Positions 1 to 5,617 of a DNA stretch of 6,767 nt are shown here, piece after piece. A program made the position numbers and the translations under genes. Where the stretch lies: contig JALRJD010000117.1 in assembly GCA_023255165.1 (NCBI GenBank), positions 1 to 6,767 on the forward strand, given 5' to 3'. Under the pieces are notes generated by a model that saw only the letters and a list, made by a program, of their open reading frames with translations, was not told where the DNA came from and ran no database searches. Every line of letters begins with the position of its first letter. Positions within the stretch are counted from its first letter, which is position 1. Origin of the DNA: Porticoccaceae bacterium. GTDB lineage: Bacteria > Pseudomonadota > Gammaproteobacteria > Pseudomonadales > Porticoccaceae.

Positions 1-665
1 CCGATGGTTGCCGCCGGGCCATTGGTCATCATCACAATGCGATCAGAGAGCAGCACCGCCTCGTCAACATCGTGGGTGATCATCACCACGGTATTGCCGA
101 GCCGGGTTTGAATTTCCATCAGCGAGTCCTGCAGGTGGGCGCGGGTCAGTGCATCGAGAGCGCCAAAGGGTTCGTCCATCAGCAGCACTTTCGGTTGCAT
201 GGCCAGGCAGCGGGCGATACCAACGCGCTGTTTCATGCCGCCGGAAATTTCCCCTGGGCGCTTGTGCAGAGCGTGATCCATATGCACCAGACTGAGGTTG
301 TGCTCGATCCAGTCGCGTATTTCCGCTTTGCTTTTGCTGTGTTTAAACACGCATTTAACCGCCAGCTCGACATTTTGATAGACGCTCAGCCAAGGCAGCA
401 GAGCGTGGTTTTGAAATACCACGGCGCGATCCGGCCCCGGCTCATTGACTTCACGGCCCTCCAGAATCACGCCGCCCTCGGTAGCCTGGTAGAGCCCGGC
501 GATAATATTCAGTACTGTGGATTTGCCGCAGCCGGAGTGGCCAATCAACGAAATAAACTCGCCCTGTTGAATCGACAGATTGACATTTTGCAGTGCACAA
601 AACGCTTCGCCGTCGGTGGGGAATTCGATACCGACCTGGGTGAGTTCAAGATAGTGGTTTGGCAT
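1..665 (-). CDS. nrtD: Nitrate/nitrite ABC transporter ATP-binding protein NrtD (3' end outside window)
   Basis: This is the cytoplasmic ATPase that powers the nitrate importer with NrtB and NrtA. The frame is open from the ATG at 665 to the window edge, giving 221 visible residues of an expected 260-280 or so, so the C-terminus is missing. All ABC ATPase landmarks are present in order: Walker A GHSGCGKST (42-50), Q-loop Q85 in FQNHALLPW, signature ISGGMKQR (140-147), Walker B VLLMDEP (160-166), D-loop ALD (169-171) and H-loop H198 in ITHDVDEA. The phrase DEPFGALDALTR is typical of the nitrate/sulfonate/taurine subfamily. A GGAAG ribosome-binding site lies 9 nt upstream of the ATG; another ATG at 681 is out of frame. 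It follows nrtB by 69 bp, with no terminator visible between. Nitrate specificity rests on the neighbours, since the ATPase alone could equally suit a sulfonate or cyanate system. Whether an extra NrtC-like substrate-binding domain follows cannot be seen. Confidence 0.93.
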   Translation of the reverse strand, partial: MPNHYLELTQVGIEFPTDGEAFCALQNVNLSIQQGEFISLIGHSGCGKSTVLNIIAGLYQATEGGVILEGREVNEPGPDRAVVFQNHALLPWLSVYQNVELAVKCVFKHSKSKAEIRDWIEHNLSLVHMDHALHKRPGEISGGMKQRVGIARCLAMQPKVLLMDEPFGALDALTRAHLQDSLMEIQTRLGNTVVMITHDVDEAVLLSDRIVMMTNGPAATI

Positions 666-734
666 TGTTGTTTGCTTCCATGTTGATTTATCTAAAGTTG
701 GGTTGGCAGGTAGTGCTGTTACCAAACGACCGGA

Positions 735-1778
735 TTAACGCAAGATCGCCTGTTTGTCCCAGCTCACACGTCTCTGCAGCGCCAGCATCAAACGGTCGAG
801 AATAAAGCCAATAACGCCGATAGTGATCACCGCGACCATAATTCGGCCCAGCGAGCTGGAGGAACCATTTTGGAATTCATCCCAGATAAATTTTCCCAGC
901 CCGGGGTTCTGGGCCAGCATTTCAGCGGCGATCAACACCATCCAGCCGGTCGCCAGCGACAGCCTCAGACCGGTGAAAATAAGTGGGATCGCCGAGGGGA
1001 TAACAATGGTTTTCACATACACCGGCCACGACAGTCGCAGCACTCGGCTGACATCAATCAGGTCGCGATCAATGCTGGCCACCCCAACAATGGTGTTGAC
1101 TACTGTCGGCCACAGGCAGCAGAGCGCGACGGTAAATCCGGAGGTCAAAAAGGCTTTGTCAAACAGTGGGTCGTCGCTGACATAGAGCGCTGAGACCACC
1201 ATGGTGACCAGCGGCAGCCAGGCCAGTGGCGAGACCGGTTTAAAGGTCTGAATAATCGGATTGACGGCGCGGTAGGCGCGCTCGCTTAGACCGCAGGCAA
1301 TGCCCAGCGGTATGGCGATCAGGGTGGCGACAAAAAAGCCAAAGGCGACGGTATAGAGGCTGGTTACTATCTGATCGATATAAGTCGCCTTGCCGGGGTA
1401 GGCGCGGATCTTGATCGTTGCGCCGGGATCCGCGGCCAGCTTTTTGGCGTTGCGCGCCTCCTGGCGGGCATAGAATTTATCTTCCTTTTGGCGCTCCTGA
1501 CGGTGCTCTGAAATCAGCGCCAGCGACTGATTCCAGACCTGCGATGGCCCCGGGAACTGGCCGAGGGAGGTGACAATATTGCTGGCGACAATTTGCCAGA
1601 CAAACAGAAACACCAGTATGCCGGTAAATGGCAGGGCCAGAGTCCGCGCGCCATTCTGTGCGGCCTTTAACAGTTGGGCGGGGGAGAACCCGCCTTTTAA
1701 CTGCTCCAGGCGGCGGGCGATAGCGGGCGTGTTTATAGCGCCGGACTTAAATAAAGAGCTGGGTTGGCTGCTGTTCAA
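735..1778 (-). CDS. nrtB: Nitrate/nitrite ABC transporter permease NrtB
   Basis: This inner-membrane permease (347 aa) should form the channel of the nitrate importer as a homodimer. An N-terminal cytoplasmic tail leads into a first membrane segment at about 48-68. A charged stretch (about 90-130, rich in K, R, E and D) precedes further hydrophobic segments near 138-162, 185-200, 210-232, 262-288 and 312-335. The BPD_transp_1 coupling (EAA) region is seen at about 235-275, with IDRDLIDVSRVLRLS followed by IPSAIPLIFTGLRLS; the usual EAA glycine is R248, a change I recall as common in NrtB proteins. The end WMVLIAAEMLAQNPGLGKF is characteristic of the NrtB/SsuC/TauC family. The start is TTG at 1778-1776, overlapping the nrtA stop by 4 nt. 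The next upstream codons in frame lead to a stop (TGA) and an AAGGA sits 9 nt upstream, so TTG is the best start. Translation is probably coupled to nrtA. Confidence 0.93.
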   Translation of the reverse strand: MNSSQPSSLFKSGAINTPAIARRLEQLKGGFSPAQLLKAAQNGARTLALPFTGILVFLFVWQIVASNIVTSLGQFPGPSQVWNQSLALISEHRQERQKEDKFYARQEARNAKKLAADPGATIKIRAYPGKATYIDQIVTSLYTVAFGFFVATLIAIPLGIACGLSERAYRAVNPIIQTFKPVSPLAWLPLVTMVVSALYVSDDPLFDKAFLTSGFTVALCCLWPTVVNTIVGVASIDRDLIDVSRVLRLSWPVYVKTIVIPSAIPLIFTGLRLSLATGWMVLIAAEMLAQNPGLGKFIWDEFQNGSSSSLGRIMVAVITIGVIGFILDRLMLALQRRVSWDKQAILR

Positions 1779-1792
1779 AGCACTTCATCCTT
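1775..1792 (-). promoter_or_regulatory. nrtA/nrtB stop-start overlap with TTG start and its ribosome-binding site
   Basis: On the minus strand the TGA of nrtA (1777-1775) shares three bases with a TTG start of nrtB (1778-1776), giving TTGA. AAGGA (1792-1788) lies 9 nt upstream of the TTG, inside the last codons of nrtA. The only nearby ATG (1788-1786) is out of frame. Termination-reinitiation, with less permease than binding protein made, is a reasonable inference. Confidence 0.8.
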
Positions 1793-3253
1793 GAGGCCGA
1801 TTGAAAACTTGTGCAGATATTCGTTGGGCTTCGAACCGTCATAAACAATATTGTCGATAAACTCTTTTTGCGGCGCACGGAATCCGCTCTCGGAGGAAAA
1901 GTCCGGGAAGTCAGCCGCGCTCATCAAGCCCTCTTTGATCAACTCTTCGGCAGCGCTCTTGTAGATGTCCGGGCGGTAGACACTGGCGGCTGTGTCGAAG
2001 TACCACTGGTCTGATTTTGGTTCGGCAATCTGTCCCCAGCGGCGCATCTGGGTCAGGTACCAGATCGCATCGGAGTAATAGGGGTAGGTGGCAAAGTGGC
2101 GAAAGAAGACATTGAAGTCGGGCACCGGGCGCTTGTCGCCCTTTTCATATTCAAAGGTGCCGGTCATGCTGTTGGCAATCACGTCGTAATCGGCGCCAAC
2201 ATACTTGCTCTGTGAGAGAATCCTGACCGCCGCCGGGCGGTTGGCATTGTTGTTTTCATCGAGCCATTTGGCAGCGCGCAACAGCGCTTTGACAATGCGC
2301 ACAGTGGTGTTGGGATATTTCTCGGTAAATTCCCTGGTCATACCAAAGACTTTTTCCGGATTGTTTTTCCAGATTTCGTAGTCGGTGATCACCGGTACCC
2401 CGATGCCTTTAAACACCGCTTGCTGATTCCAGGGTTCGCCCACGCAGTATCCGTAGATAGTCCCAGCCTCAAGGGTTGCGGGCATCTGCGGAGGCGGCGT
2501 CACTGAGAGCAGTGCCTGCGCGCTCAGAGTGCCACTGGTGTCGCCCTTGTGCGGAGCGTAGAAGCCGGGGTGAATATTGCCGGCGGCGAGCCAGTAGCGC
2601 AGCTCGTAGTTATGGGTCGACACCGGGAACACCATGCCCATCTTGAACGGCTTGCCCTCAGCGGCATATTTTTCCACCACCGGCTTTAAATAGTCGGCCT
2701 TGATCGGATGGGTTGGCTTGCCATCGACTGTCGGGACAAATGGCTTCATCTGTTGCCAGATGTCGTTGGAGACGGTGATGGCGTTGCCGTTTAAATCCAT
2801 GCTGAACGGGGTGACAATATGCGCCTTGGTGCCATAACCAATGGTTGCGGCGAGCGGTTGCCCGGCGAGCATATGGGCGCCGTCGAGTTTGCCGTCGATA
2901 ACGCCGTCGAGTAGTACTTTCCAGTTGGCCTGGGCTTCAATGGTGACGTAGAGACCCTCGTCTTCGAAGTAGCCATTCTCATAGGCGACTGCGATCGGCG
3001 CCATATCGGTGAGCTTGATAAAACCAAAGCGCAGTTCGTCTTTTTCCGGCTCACCCAGCTCGGCGATGGCGGCGCTGCTGGTTATCACCAGGCCGGTTGT
3101 GAGAAGCCCGGAAGTGAGAAGCCCGGAACTGAAAAGCCCGACAGAGAAGACCCAAATGCTCAACAGTCGTTGGCAAGCACCGACTAGTCTGCCGGCTGTT
3201 CTGTGGTTTATTTCAAAGTCCTGGTTTAAAAAGTCCTGTTTTAAAAAGTGCAT
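1775..3253 (-). CDS. nrtA: Periplasmic nitrate-binding protein NrtA
   Basis: This is the substrate-binding protein (492 aa) that delivers nitrate/nitrite to NrtB-NrtD. The mature part begins near residue 65 and carries the NrtA signature order: GFIKLTDMAPIAVAYENGYF (77-96), W111 in QANWK, GAHMLAGQPLAA (125-136), LNGNAITVSNDIW (154-166), H214 in STHNYELRYWLAAGN, SVTPPPQMPATLEAG (250-264), YGYCVGEPWNQQAVF (267-281) and EIWKNNPEKVFG (293-304). W111, H214 and K296 probably correspond to nitrate-contacting Trp, His and Lys of cyanobacterial NrtA, an alignment made from memory. The N-terminus is an export signal with a long n-region, a hydrophobic core built from GLxxx repeats (about 38-58) and a likely cleavage after AIA at 62-64. 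No lipobox cysteine or twin-arginine motif is seen. AAGGAA 8 nt before the ATG supports this start. The gene follows a long regulated leader and heads the nrtA-nrtB-nrtD operon. A bicarbonate (CmpA-like) binder is the main alternative and is unlikely beside nasTS. Confidence 0.95.
   Translation of the reverse strand: MHFLKQDFLNQDFEINHRTAGRLVGACQRLLSIWVFSVGLFSSGLLTSGLLTTGLVITSSAAIAELGEPEKDELRFGFIKLTDMAPIAVAYENGYFEDEGLYVTIEAQANWKVLLDGVIDGKLDGAHMLAGQPLAATIGYGTKAHIVTPFSMDLNGNAITVSNDIWQQMKPFVPTVDGKPTHPIKADYLKPVVEKYAAEGKPFKMGMVFPVSTHNYELRYWLAAGNIHPGFYAPHKGDTSGTLSAQALLSVTPPPQMPATLEAGTIYGYCVGEPWNQQAVFKGIGVPVITDYEIWKNNPEKVFGMTREFTEKYPNTTVRIVKALLRAAKWLDENNNANRPAAVRILSQSKYVGADYDVIANSMTGTFEYEKGDKRPVPDFNVFFRHFATYPYYSDAIWYLTQMRRWGQIAEPKSDQWYFDTAASVYRPDIYKSAAEELIKEGLMSAADFPDFSSESGFRAPQKEFIDNIVYDGSKPNEYLHKFSIGLKDEVL
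3099..3143 (-). repeat. 15-bp tandem repeat (3 units) in the NrtA signal-peptide core
   Basis: On the plus strand two identical 15-mers, GTGAGAAGCCCGGAA, occupy 3099-3113 and 3114-3128. A diverged third copy, CTGAAAAGCCCGACA, occupies 3129-3143. Being five codons long, each unit preserves the frame and encodes a GL-hydrophobic-polar-polar block, which builds the hydrophobic core of the export signal (residues 37-52). Replication slippage is the likely origin. Confidence 0.9.
3215..3250 (-). repeat. Second 15-bp-period repeat at the NrtA N-terminus
   Basis: Plus-strand AAAGTCCTGGTTT (3215-3227) recurs as AAAGTCCTGTTTT (3230-3242), with a partial third copy, AAAGTG, at 3245-3250. The period is again 15 bp, so the frame is kept. 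It encodes the repeated FLKQD/FLNQD/FE at residues 3-14, in the n-region ahead of the signal-peptide core. Confidence 0.8.
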
Positions 3254-3261
3254 GGCGCGAG

Positions 3262-3267
3262 TTCCTT
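3262..3267 (-). promoter_or_regulatory. Ribosome-binding site of nrtA
   Basis: AAGGAA on the minus strand lies 8 nt before the ATG at 3253. It fixes the nrtA start at the distal methionine, making the unusually long N-terminal region part of the protein. Confidence 0.8.
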
Positions 3268-3279
3268 AATTAATCAGTG

Positions 3280-3293
3280 GTCATCGAAATGAC
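3280..3293 (-). other. Small UUCG-loop hairpin ahead of the nrtA ribosome-binding site
   Basis: In the minus-strand RNA, GUCAU and AUGAC form a perfect 5-bp stem closed by a UUCG loop. It sits 12 nt upstream of the Shine-Dalgarno site and just after the U-rich run that follows the leader terminator. UUCG loops are unusually stable, although the closing pair here is U-A, not the optimal C-G. A role in mRNA 5'-end protection or in spacing the ribosome-binding site is only a guess. Confidence 0.45.
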
Positions 3294-3314
3294 AAAAAGT
3301 GAAAAAAATAATCC

Positions 3315-3375
3315 AAAAAAAACCCGCCTGCCAAAGTGCGCGCGCATTAATAGCGGACCAACTTTGGCAGGCGGG
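3315..3375 (-). terminator. Intrinsic terminator within the nrtA leader (attenuator)
   Basis: In the minus-strand RNA, CCCGCCUGCCAAAGU (3375-3361) pairs perfectly over 15 bp with ACUUUGGCAGGCGGG (3337-3323), enclosing a 23-nt loop. Eight uridines (3322-3315) follow immediately, with more U-rich sequence after. It is directional: no T-run follows on the plus strand. It lies 62 bp upstream of the nrtA ATG and downstream of the predicted promoter, so it must be read through for nrtABD to be expressed. This is the classic position of an attenuator in NasT/NasR-controlled nitrate operons. Confidence 0.9.
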
Positions 3376-3387
3376 CTTCGTTACCCG
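3357..3387 (-). promoter_or_regulatory. Candidate ANTAR (NasT) RNA target: two hexaloop hairpins overlapping the terminator arm
   Basis: In the minus-strand RNA, CGGGU-AACGAA-GCCCG (3387-3372) folds into a 5-bp stem (last pair U-G) with a hexaloop bearing A at position 1 and G at position 4. That pattern is reported for ANTAR-protein RNA targets. After a CCU linker, GCC-AAAGUU-GGU (3368-3357) can form a second, weaker hexaloop hairpin with the same A1/G4 pattern. Both reuse bases of the terminator 5' arm (3375-3361), so forming them would prevent full terminator pairing. The first hairpin is convincing; the second has only 3 bp, one of them G-U. NasT encoded upstream is the natural ligand. 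Confidence 0.62.
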
Positions 3388-3389
3388 TT

Positions 3390-3411
3390 GACCACCATCC
3401 AGGATGTGGTC
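3390..3411 (-). other. Leader hairpin just 5' of the hexaloop hairpins
   Basis: GACCAC (3411-3406) pairs with GUGGUC (3395-3390) in the minus-strand RNA. The stem can extend with AUC/GAU past one bulged G to a CUG triloop. It is separated from the next hairpin by only two A residues. It could be an alternative first stem of the ANTAR target, but its loop lacks the A1/G4 hexaloop pattern, or it may be a folding scaffold for the leader. Confidence 0.5.
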
Positions 3412-3434
3412 TGACGTTGCATTGCTTATCAGAG

Positions 3435-3485
3435 ACTGTTCAGTAACTACAACTATTCAATATCTCTGACTATTCAATAACTGTG
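3435..3485. repeat. Three direct repeats with exact 17-bp period across the nrtA promoter
   Basis: On the plus strand ACTATTCAATA occurs at 3452-3462 and 3469-3479, and ACTGTTCAGTA (9 of 11 identical) at 3435-3445. The starts are exactly 17 bp apart. The six-base tails of the units are also related (ACTACA, TCTCTG, ACTGTG). The core TATTCAATA is itself a short dyad. The array covers the predicted -12 element and about the first 30 transcribed bases. It may be an operator array or a slippage product. Confidence 0.75.
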
Positions 3486-3489
3486 CCAA
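3473..3489 (-). promoter_or_regulatory. Predicted sigma-54 (RpoN) promoter of the nrtA operon
   Basis: Minus-strand TTGGCACAGTTATTGAA matches the sigma-54 consensus TTGGCAC-N5-TTGCA with a perfect -24 half and one mismatch in the -12 half (GA in place of GC). The -24 GG to -12 G spacing is right. Transcription would start near 3463, giving a leader of about 210 nt. An NtrC-like palindrome about 170 bp upstream supports the call. The -12 mismatch is at a normally conserved base, so activity may be low or strictly activator dependent. Confidence 0.65.
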
Positions 3490-3575
3490 CACCATTCGAG
3501 TTTGGCGTCTAGTGGCAAAATTCCGCGAAAAGATCCTAACCTCCTCGAACGGTCGCGGATAAACTGAGTAAAGGC

Positions 3576-3608
3576 TGCACAAAGTGCACGCGGTTAAGAC
3601 TCAACCGC
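3576..3608. repeat. Two adjacent short inverted repeats upstream of the nrtA promoter
   Basis: TGCACAAAGTGCA (3576-3588) is a perfect 5-bp palindrome around AAA. GCGGTT-AAGACTC-AACCGC (3590-3608) is a perfect 6-bp inverted repeat right beside it. Neither has the spacing of an NtrC site, and no T-run follows to make a terminator of nasS. They may be operators for another regulator or hairpins in the nasS 3' untranslated RNA. Confidence 0.45.
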
Positions 3609-3648
3609 AACCCGGTCCACGAGCTGAAACATTATCAGCGACCAGTGG

Positions 3649-3665
3649 TGCACCGCACCGGTGCA
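3649..3665. promoter_or_regulatory. Predicted NtrC-binding site (enhancer)
   Basis: TGCACCGCACCGGTGCA is a perfect palindrome in its two 6-bp arms (TGCACC and GGTGCA) around a 5-bp centre. It matches the arms and spacing of the NtrC consensus TGCACCA-N3-TGGTGCA. It lies about 170 bp upstream of the predicted sigma-54 promoter, a usual enhancer distance, and 70 bp past the end of nasS. One site is seen; NtrC often uses two. Confidence 0.7.
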
Positions 3666-3735
3666 TTTTGTGTAACGGCTGGCCCCTGTTGTTCAGTGAT
3701 GGCGCACGCTTCCCGGATCAAGTGCATCAGGAGCA

Positions 3736-4950
3736 TCAGCTGGGCAAAGAGTCTGGCTTGTCGAGCATCAGGTCGCTGCCAAGTTGAATGTGATCATTGA
3801 GCAACCACGGCTGCGCGTGAACCCCTTCCACTTTGTAGTCCTGATCCGGCGACGCCAGTCCCGCTCGCGAAGCCGCCTCGCGATAGAGGTCGGTTCTGAA
3901 ACACTGTTGTGCCAGCCCCGCCCGTTTTTCGCTATCCACCGCTCTGCCCAGCAGGGGTGAAAACTGCTCGAGTATGGCCTCGGCCTGGGAGCGCCAGGGA
4001 AAGCCGGCGCAGTAATCGGAAAAGACATGAAAGTTGGATTGCTGCAACGGATGGCCGACCCGCTGCTGAATAATCTGGCCACTGAGCGACGGGCGCAACC
4101 AGTCTGACGGCAGATCCAGATATTCCGGGCGGGCAAGAATCTCCACCGCGCTGTCGCGATTAGCCATATCCCCCAGCCACTCACAGGCGGACATCAATGC
4201 CAGGCGCAGACGCAGATGCGTCGATGGATTGCGGCTGTGCCAGGACTCGAGCACGCCGAGCACTTTTTCCGGTGCGTTGTTCCATATCTCAAAACCGCTG
4301 GTTGCCATCACCCCGGCGCCGTACTCCACGGCGATACTGTTCCAGGGCGCGCCGACGCAGAAACCATCGATAACACCTTGGGCCAGACTGTCGACCATCT
4401 GCTCCGGTGGCAGCACGATCAACCGTACGTCGCGGTCCGCGTCCAAACCACCGGCATGCAGCCATTTGCGCAATAGTAATGTATGACAGGAAAAAGAGTG
4501 CACGGTGGCAAAAGTAATGCTGGTGCCTGGCGTTTGCGCCATGGCCGCCTTGAGAGACTGCGCCGTGCCCAGCGCATCGTGGGCGGGTCGCGCAGGATCA
4601 GCGACGGCCGCCATCCGCTTCCACAGTGCCGATGAGACAGTGACTGCATTGCCGTTAAGCGACAGCACCAGGCCGGTAACCATGGGTGCGCGAATACCGG
4701 CGGCGCCGAGCGTGGTGACCAGTGGCATCGGCGCCAACATCTGGCTGGCGTCCAGCGCGCCGGCAATGGTTTTGTCGCGGATATTGGCCCAGGAAACTTC
4801 CCGTTGCAGCGATACCTTGAGGCCGAACTCTTCATAGAGCCCCAGAGCCTGGGCAACAATCAGGGGCGCGCTGTCGCTGAGGCGCATATAGCCGAGCTTG
4901 AGCTGCTCGCGTTCCGCGGCCGGTAGTTGTCGGTTGATCTTGATAGTCAT
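3736..4950 (-). CDS. nasS: NasS, cytoplasmic nitrate/nitrite sensor (NrtA-like)
   Basis: This 404-aa protein is homologous to NrtA but begins directly with the mature fold and has no signal peptide, as expected for cytoplasmic NasS. Characterised NasS proteins hold the antiterminator NasT in an inactive complex until nitrate or nitrite binds. Shared blocks include LGYMRLSDSAPLIVAQALGL (19-38), VSWANIRDK (52-60), SQMLAPMPLVTT (69-80), LNGNAVTVSSALW (98-110), LLRKWLHAGG (159-168), IDGFCVGAPWNSIAV (194-208) and EIWNNAPEKVLG (221-232). W54 and H156 match NrtA W111 and H214, while the position of NrtA K296 is N224 here. The ATG at 4950 overlaps the nasT stop as ATGA and has no strong ribosome-binding site, so translation is probably coupled to nasT. 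It lies upstream of nrtA on the same strand. A signal-less transport binding protein is the alternative, but the pairing with an ANTAR regulator makes NasS the clear choice. Confidence 0.93.
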   Translation of the reverse strand: MTIKINRQLPAAEREQLKLGYMRLSDSAPLIVAQALGLYEEFGLKVSLQREVSWANIRDKTIAGALDASQMLAPMPLVTTLGAAGIRAPMVTGLVLSLNGNAVTVSSALWKRMAAVADPARPAHDALGTAQSLKAAMAQTPGTSITFATVHSFSCHTLLLRKWLHAGGLDADRDVRLIVLPPEQMVDSLAQGVIDGFCVGAPWNSIAVEYGAGVMATSGFEIWNNAPEKVLGVLESWHSRNPSTHLRLRLALMSACEWLGDMANRDSAVEILARPEYLDLPSDWLRPSLSGQIIQQRVGHPLQQSNFHVFSDYCAGFPWRSQAEAILEQFSPLLGRAVDSEKRAGLAQQCFRTDLYREAASRAGLASPDQDYKVEGVHAQPWLLNDHIQLGSDLMLDKPDSLPS

Positions 4951-5564
4951 AGGCGACGCGGGTCTTTGTGGTTTTGATTGAGAATGCGGATCACAGCCTT
5001 TGCCGCCTGCGGCAGACTCTGGTTGGTGTCCATGGAAAGAGTGCGCAGCATCTTGTGTGCCGCCTCTTCGCTGATATTGTGCTCGCCCATCAAGCGGCGC
5101 TTGGCGGTGTCTATCAGTGACAGGCTTTCCAGTTGCTCGCGCGTGCTGTCGAGTGCCTGTCGCAGCGCCTGAAAGGATTTGAACTGGGCCATGGCCACAT
5201 CGATAACCGGTTTAACCCGGTCCGGGTGGACACCGCCGACCATATAGGCTGTCACGCCGGCATCCACGGCCTCTTCAATAAAGCGTTGATCCTGTTCTTC
5301 GCAAAACATCACCACCGGAGTTGGGTTGTGGCTATTGATCACCGACAAACTGTCGAGCACATCGCGGCCCGGCGACGACAGATCAATCAGCACAACATCG
5401 GGGCGCTGTTGCTCAATCTGAAACAACAACCCGGCAGCCGAGGCGAGCCTGGCGATGACCTCAAATCCTTCAGCGATCAGTTTTTCCTCGACACGGGCCG
5501 AGCGCTGGGGAACGTCGTCCACCAGCATCACACGGATCGATTTGCTTCCTTTCACTGCTGTCAT
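4947..5564 (-). CDS. nasT: NasT, ANTAR-domain transcription antiterminator for nitrate assimilation
   Basis: This 205-aa RNA-binding regulator has a receiver-like domain (about 10-125), a helical linker (about 127-150) and a C-terminal ANTAR domain (about 142-197). Receiver acidic residues D16/D17 (VMLVDD) and the phospho-acceptor-like D61 (VVLIDLSSPGRD) are kept. The conserved Thr/Ser position appears to be C88, and the conserved Lys is G110 (AYMVGGVHPDRVKP), so it is a degenerate receiver unlikely to be phosphorylated normally. NasT proteins generally respond to NasS instead. The ANTAR region shows IDTAKRRLMGEHNISEEAAH (151-170) and a trailing SLPQAAKAVI helix. Known NasT binds paired hexaloop hairpins in leader RNA and prevents termination; a fitting target lies before nrtA. 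The ATG at 5564 has no strong Shine-Dalgarno site. The gene starts only 17 bp after the last T-run of the upstream gene's terminator, leaving little room for its own promoter. Confidence 0.95.
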   Translation of the reverse strand: MTAVKGSKSIRVMLVDDVPQRSARVEEKLIAEGFEVIARLASAAGLLFQIEQQRPDVVLIDLSSPGRDVLDSLSVINSHNPTPVVMFCEEQDQRFIEEAVDAGVTAYMVGGVHPDRVKPVIDVAMAQFKSFQALRQALDSTREQLESLSLIDTAKRRLMGEHNISEEAAHKMLRTLSMDTNQSLPQAAKAVIRILNQNHKDPRRL

Positions 5565-5580
5565 TGTTGCCGCATCTGTG

Positions 5581-5617
5581 AAAAACTGAAAAACGGGCGT
5601 CGACAGTTTCGACGCCC
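5581..5617 (-). terminator. Rho-independent terminator after the outer-membrane protein gene
   Basis: In minus-strand RNA, GGGCGUCGA (5617-5609) and UCGACGCCC (5603-5595) form a perfect 9-bp stem with a 5-nt loop. It is followed by G and two U5 runs (5593-5589 and 5585-5581) separated by CAG. It lies 28 bp past the outer-membrane protein stop and ends 17 bp before the nasT start codon. It probably ends the upstream transcript, and any nasTS transcript starting further upstream must cross it. Confidence 0.85.

Larger units (their letters stand above)
3254..3735 (-). other. Non-coding regulatory region between nasS and nrtA
   Basis: This 482-bp stretch has no believable gene. A plus-strand open frame (3584-3787) runs into the nasS 3' end antisense and has no recognisable protein features. 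In transcription order it holds an NtrC-like palindrome (3665-3649), two short inverted repeats (3608-3576), a sigma-54-like promoter (3489-3473) within three 17-bp repeats, a hairpin (3411-3390), hexaloop hairpins merged with a terminator (3387-3315), a small UUCG hairpin (3293-3280) and the nrtA ribosome-binding site (3267-3262). No terminator with a T-run directly follows nasS, so some read-through from nasTS is possible. Confidence 0.85.

Noticed and set aside
72..686. Plus-strand open frame of 204 codons
   Set aside because: It is antisense to nrtD, whose minus-strand frame has every ABC ATPase motif; the plus-strand translation shows no recognisable domain.
666..734. Weak hairpin in the nrtB-nrtD gap as a terminator or processing site
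   Set aside because: Only a 4-bp GGTA/TACC stem is found and no T-run follows.
3390..3411. This hairpin as a certain first stem of the ANTAR target
   Set aside because: The stem is good, but its loop is either 10 nt or a triloop with a bulge and lacks the A1/G4 hexaloop; kept only as a leader hairpin.
3464..3470. Inverted repeat TCAGAGA (minus strand 3470-3464) with TCTCTGA further downstream as a leader stem
   Set aside because: The left arm falls at or before the predicted transcription start (about 3463), so it would not be in the RNA, and the 27-nt loop makes it weak.
3584..3787. Plus-strand open frame of 67 codons in the intergenic region
   Set aside because: It crosses the NtrC-like site and enters nasS antisense, has no good ribosome-binding site, and its composition is not protein-like.
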